The notes under the pieces are model-generated. The model was not told the origin of the DNA. It saw only the letters and a list, made by a program, of their open reading frames with translations, and did no database searches. From an uncultured Acidimicrobiales bacterium (GTDB taxonomy: Bacteria; Actinomycetota; Acidimicrobiia; Acidimicrobiales; SZUA-35): DNA of 64,000 nucleotides. The translations under genes and the position numbers were made by a program. Shown piece by piece: positions 61,732-64,000 of this stretch. Location: assembly GCA_938029215.1 (NCBI GenBank), contig CALHFG010000093.1, positions 1-64,000 of the forward strand, written 5' to 3'. Positions within the stretch are counted from its first letter, which is position 1. Each line of letters opens with the position of its first letter.

Positions 61732-62259
61732 ATGAACCGGATGGCCGAGCCTGGTGATAGCGCGCCCGAGTCGGCGCCACGGCAGCATTGGCTTGGGGTT
61801 CTGCTCGCGGCCGCAGCGGTCGTGCTGATTGGTGTTGCTTGGTTTGGGATGAGCCACTTGCTGTTCCCAGTCGAGCCTCGTGCGGATGTGTTCGGCGGAG
61901 GCTTTTCACATAGCACCGGGTCGTGGCTTTTGGATGACGGAAGCGGATCGGTTGCCTATGACATGCCCGTTCAGGTCAAAGCGGGCCTTTCACCACAAAT
62001 CTTGTCCGTCGACGACGTGCCCGGCCTGCGGGTACGAGGCGTGAGACTCGACTCGCCGAATGTTGTCACGAGCGATATGGAGACAGCAGTGTTCCCGGCT
62101 GAGCTCGACTCATCCACGACGTCGATTCTGTTCGTTTTCGACTTTGACGACTGCTCCGAAGTGCCTGCGACTCTCGACCTTGCCGCACGATTCGATGGTC
62201 CGCTGTTTGTCGAACGTTCGCTTGTTTTCTACGACATCGACTCCACGATTAGGTGCTGA
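61732..62259 (+). CDS. Hypothetical single-pass membrane protein
   Basis: 175 aa (or 172 from the second Met). One transmembrane helix near the N-terminus (WLGVLLAAAAVVLIGVAWFGM) is followed by about 130 residues outside the membrane, beta-rich, with acidic stretches and two cysteines (DDCSEVP and the terminal TIRC). I recognise no family. The composition is typical of real coding DNA here. It is convergent with the oxygenase gene, 24 bp apart. Confidence 0.6.
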   Translation: MNRMAEPGDSAPESAPRQHWLGVLLAAAAVVLIGVAWFGMSHLLFPVEPRADVFGGGFSHSTGSWLLDDGSGSVAYDMPVQVKAGLSPQILSVDDVPGLRVRGVRLDSPNVVTSDMETAVFPAELDSSTTSILFVFDFDDCSEVPATLDLAARFDGPLFVERSLVFYDIDSTIRC

Positions 62260-62283
62260 CACCTCCGTAGGCGACGACTGTGC

Positions 62284-63261
62284 CTACTCGCCCTGGACGA
62301 CGCCTTGGCTCTGTAGATAGCTGATCGTCGGATACTTGGGTGGGTTGCCAGGGCCGTGACAGCTAGGTAGGCACTCCATGGGGTAGTCGGCGTTGGCGTT
62401 AAAGAAGAACGGGACCGAGTAGCGGTCGACGTCGCTGAGGTTTCGAGCGAAGTGACGGGTGCTGAGAACCCGATCGTTCGACCACTGACGGAGTAGTTCG
62501 CCACTGTTGACCACGAACGCGTCTTCGAGCACTGGGGCGTTGATCCACTGCTGCCGACGCTCGCTGAAGATCGTGAGCCCGGGGCCGCCCTGAAGCAGCA
62601 GGGTGAAGAAGGTGGTGTCCACATGGGGCGCGATGCCAAAGCCCTTCTCTTCTGGGGCCGGTGGGTAATGAGACAGCCTTAGGCGAGCGAGGGGATGGGT
62701 GAAGGCGTCTGCGAAGAAGTCCTCTTCGAGGTCAAGGGCCGCGGCGTAGACCGGGACAAGCCGAAGCGCCACTTCCGAAACCAGCCCGTGGTAGCGCTCG
62801 ACCGCTTCGCGGAAGCCGGGAAGTGCCGCGTCGTCGGGCCACTGGTTTTGGTTGAATCCGTTGTCTCGGTCGGTCTTGATGATGAGCGCTTCGTTGAGGT
62901 TGCCTGCATCGCGTCGGGGGAGTTTGCGATGGCCCACCTCGAGGTAGCCCGAGCCGGCCAATGGCCACCCTCGGTCCATTGCGAGGGAGGCTTTGGTGGC
63001 TGAATCGAGAGCATGAAAAGTCTCGGTCCAGGAGAGAATCGACGCCAGCTCCTCCGACGCAATCCCGTGGCCGATGAGCTGAAAGAAACCCACTTCCTCA
63101 GACGCGGTGCGCAACGTCGCCGCGGCGGAACCCGGATCTTTGGTCAGGTCAACGATGGGGATATCTCCCGGCTCAGCCTCCACAGGCGAACTCGTATCCC
63201 ACCGCGCCGATTCGGCTTGTAACGCCCGTTCTTTCGCCTGGGGATCAAACGCCATGGCCAT
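62284..63261 (-). CDS. 2-oxoglutarate/Fe(II)-dependent dioxygenase, isopenicillin N synthase family
   Basis: 325 aa. N-terminal DIOX_N block (IPIVDLTKDPGSAAATLRTASEEVGFFQLIGHGI). The catalytic jelly roll has HxD in IAPHVDTTFFTLLLQGG, the distal His in LSTRHFARNLS and the 2-oxoglutarate-binding RxS in DRYSVPFFFN, so all iron and co-substrate ligands are present. It probably hydroxylates or desaturates a small molecule; substrate unknown. An alternative start is the second Met at 63255. A 51-residue membrane protein gene and an MFS gene lie just upstream on the same strand. Confidence 0.9.
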   Translation of the reverse strand: MAMAFDPQAKERALQAESARWDTSSPVEAEPGDIPIVDLTKDPGSAAATLRTASEEVGFFQLIGHGIASEELASILSWTETFHALDSATKASLAMDRGWPLAGSGYLEVGHRKLPRRDAGNLNEALIIKTDRDNGFNQNQWPDDAALPGFREAVERYHGLVSEVALRLVPVYAAALDLEEDFFADAFTHPLARLRLSHYPPAPEEKGFGIAPHVDTTFFTLLLQGGPGLTIFSERRQQWINAPVLEDAFVVNSGELLRQWSNDRVLSTRHFARNLSDVDRYSVPFFFNANADYPMECLPSCHGPGNPPKYPTISYLQSQGVVQGE

Positions 63262-63279
63262 GGTTGGAGCGTACGCCGC

Positions 63280-63435
63280 TCAATCTCTCCCGCCCACGAG
63301 GAATGCAGCACAGCCCAACATCCATACGGCCGCACCGGCGATGGTCAACCAGTCGCCATCGCGAGCACCGATCACGAGAAACAAGACGCCGCTCAGGCTG
63401 AACATCGCCCATCCAAAGCGGTCATAGCCGGTCAC
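63280..63435 (-). CDS. Small two-helix membrane protein (51 aa), below the ORF-track cutoff
   Basis: From GTG 63435 the minus strand encodes 51 residues ending in GGRD and TGA at 63280. It has two hydrophobic helices (WAMFSLSGVLFLVIGA and WLTIAGAAVWMLGCAAFLVG) separated by the polar turn RDGDW. It lies 9 bp after the MFS stop and just before the oxygenase gene, all on one strand, so it is probably translated from the same transcript. No clear Shine-Dalgarno. No family recognised; a small accessory subunit is possible. Confidence 0.55.
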   Translation of the reverse strand: MTGYDRFGWAMFSLSGVLFLVIGARDGDWLTIAGAAVWMLGCAAFLVGGRD

Positions 63436-63444
63436 CGAAAGATC

Positions 63445-64000
63445 TTAGAAGAACGGGCTTACGAACACCGCAGGTTCGGGTTCGGGCACCGGCTCTGCCG
63501 GCGGGCCCATTCGTAGTGCCCGCATGGCCCACATCCCAACGAGCGGTCCGGGGGCCAGCATGAGGAACGCCCATCCCCATCCGTGTGCGTCCCGGACGAT
63601 AGGAACGAGGAAGATCGTGAACACCGTTAAGACAAAGCCTGCTGCGAGTTGCATGGTGAGGGCAGTCCCGATGTAGGCCGGTGGGCACGTCTCGGTCACG
63701 ATGGTTGAGAATTGTGCGCTATCGGCGACGACCCAGAAACCCCAGACCAAGCCGATTGCGATCACGATGGGTCGAGGCGCATCCACGAGGAAACCAATGA
63801 CAACGGCTACCGACCCGGACCATCTCATAGCGAGTGCAGCTGCTTCGGACCGCGTTCGACGGTCGCTCACGAGACCGGCATAGACCGAACCAGCGGCTCC
63901 TGACGCGATCACCGCAAATGCCGCGAAGCTTGCCTGCCGTGCCGTCCCAAGTACGTCGGTATAGAAGGCGGCGATCCAGGCCCACATGGCGTAGAGCTCC
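63445..64000 (-). CDS. MFS transporter, partial (5' end outside window)
   Basis: 185 residues of the C-terminal half are visible; the frame stays open at the window edge, so the track start at 63987 is internal. Six hydrophobic segments are seen, with a loop motif VYAGLVSDRRTRSEAA like motif A of the second MFS half, and the last helices around GFVLTVFTIFLVPIVRDAHGWGWAFLMLAPGPLVGM. The C-terminus is Pro/Glu-rich. The gene belongs to the major facilitator superfamily; substrate class cannot be told from the half present. Confidence 0.82.
   Translation of the reverse strand, partial: ELYAMWAWIAAFYTDVLGTARQASFAAFAVIASGAAGSVYAGLVSDRRTRSEAAALAMRWSGSVAVVIGFLVDAPRPIVIAIGLVWGFWVVADSAQFSTIVTETCPPAYIGTALTMQLAAGFVLTVFTIFLVPIVRDAHGWGWAFLMLAPGPLVGMWAMRALRMGPPAEPVPEPEPAVFVSPFF

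Noticed and set aside
1-64000. Mobile elements, prophage genes or a secondary-metabolite island boundary
   Set aside because: No transposase, integrase or terminal repeats were found; apart from the ACP stretch, composition is even across the window.

Overview
The window is high-GC, densely packed DNA with many 4-bp start/stop overlaps. It carries a markedly actinobacterial gene set: an NDMA-dependent alcohol dehydrogenase, a TIGR03086 (mycothiol-type DinB) protein, a PIG-L deacetylase, a WYL regulator, a SigK/RskA-like sigma/anti-sigma pair and DUF1800/DUF1501 partners. About a dozen genes have a TANNNT box only 5-8 nt before the start codon, which suggests frequent leaderless transcripts. 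I infer a chromosomal segment of an actinobacterium, plausibly class Acidimicrobiia; this rests on gene content, not on a marker gene. No rRNA, complete tRNA, CRISPR array, insertion sequence or phage gene was seen. No gene-free stretch exceeds about 250 bp.

Layout: (1) 0.36-15.9 kb is a three-gene polyunsaturated fatty acid / polyketide-type synthase operon: PfaD-type enoyl reductase, KS-AT-ACP-KR megasynthase, and KS-CLF-AT-DH-DH-acyltransferase-DH megasynthase. It resembles the myxobacterial pfa1-pfa2-pfa3 arrangement more than the marine gammaproteobacterial one. No phosphopantetheinyl transferase is in the window. (2) 15.9-24.4 kb: secreted metallopeptidase, FAD amine oxidase, ECF sigma/anti-sigma pair, DUF1800-DUF1501 pair. 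(3) 24.4-34.6 kb: WYL regulator diverging from a DrrAB-like exporter, an SPFH protein, a hotdog thioesterase, a PBP4-type DD-peptidase, an MFS exporter, an ArsR-AHSA1 pair with a clear operator, and a Gfo/Idh/MocA dehydrogenase. (4) 34.6-43.8 kb: two DUF4214 secreted proteins, a cold-shock protein, a GH12 glucanase with three CBM10-like repeats, glucose-6-phosphate dehydrogenase, HD, PIG-L and NDMA-alcohol dehydrogenase genes. (5) 43.9-49.1 kb: a sulfur-handling block (two YeeE/YedE half-transporters, GntR regulator, metallo-beta-lactamase/rhodanese protein), followed by a thioredoxin-fold protein whose redox-motif cysteine codon is an in-frame TGA, then a dienelactone hydrolase. (6) 49.1-54.0 kb: histidine kinase, response regulator and FtsX-type ABC exporter in one operon. 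(7) 54.1-56.6 kb: a cobalt/nickel ECF transporter (CbiMN-CbiQ-CbiO) behind a Fur-family box. (8) 56.7-64 kb: metallophosphoesterase, TetR, SDR, MMPL transporter, 2OG-Fe(II) oxygenase, a 51-residue membrane protein missing from the ORF track, and a truncated MFS gene.

The most notable observation is the probable selenoprotein at 47337-48416. Two ORF-track entries (111 and 227 aa) lie in the same frame, separated only by one TGA within a W-TGA-G-C motif. A 7-bp GC-rich hairpin with a G-rich apical loop starts 13 nt after that TGA, as expected of a bacterial SECIS element. It also lies next to sulfide/persulfide genes, so a selenium-dependent thiol redox step linked to sulfur metabolism is a reasonable but untested inference. 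Secondary points are the single ACP of the PUFA synthase, encoded with abruptly different codon usage (possible collapse of a tandem ACP array), and the unusual place of the PKS-type dehydratase at the end of the third synthase protein.
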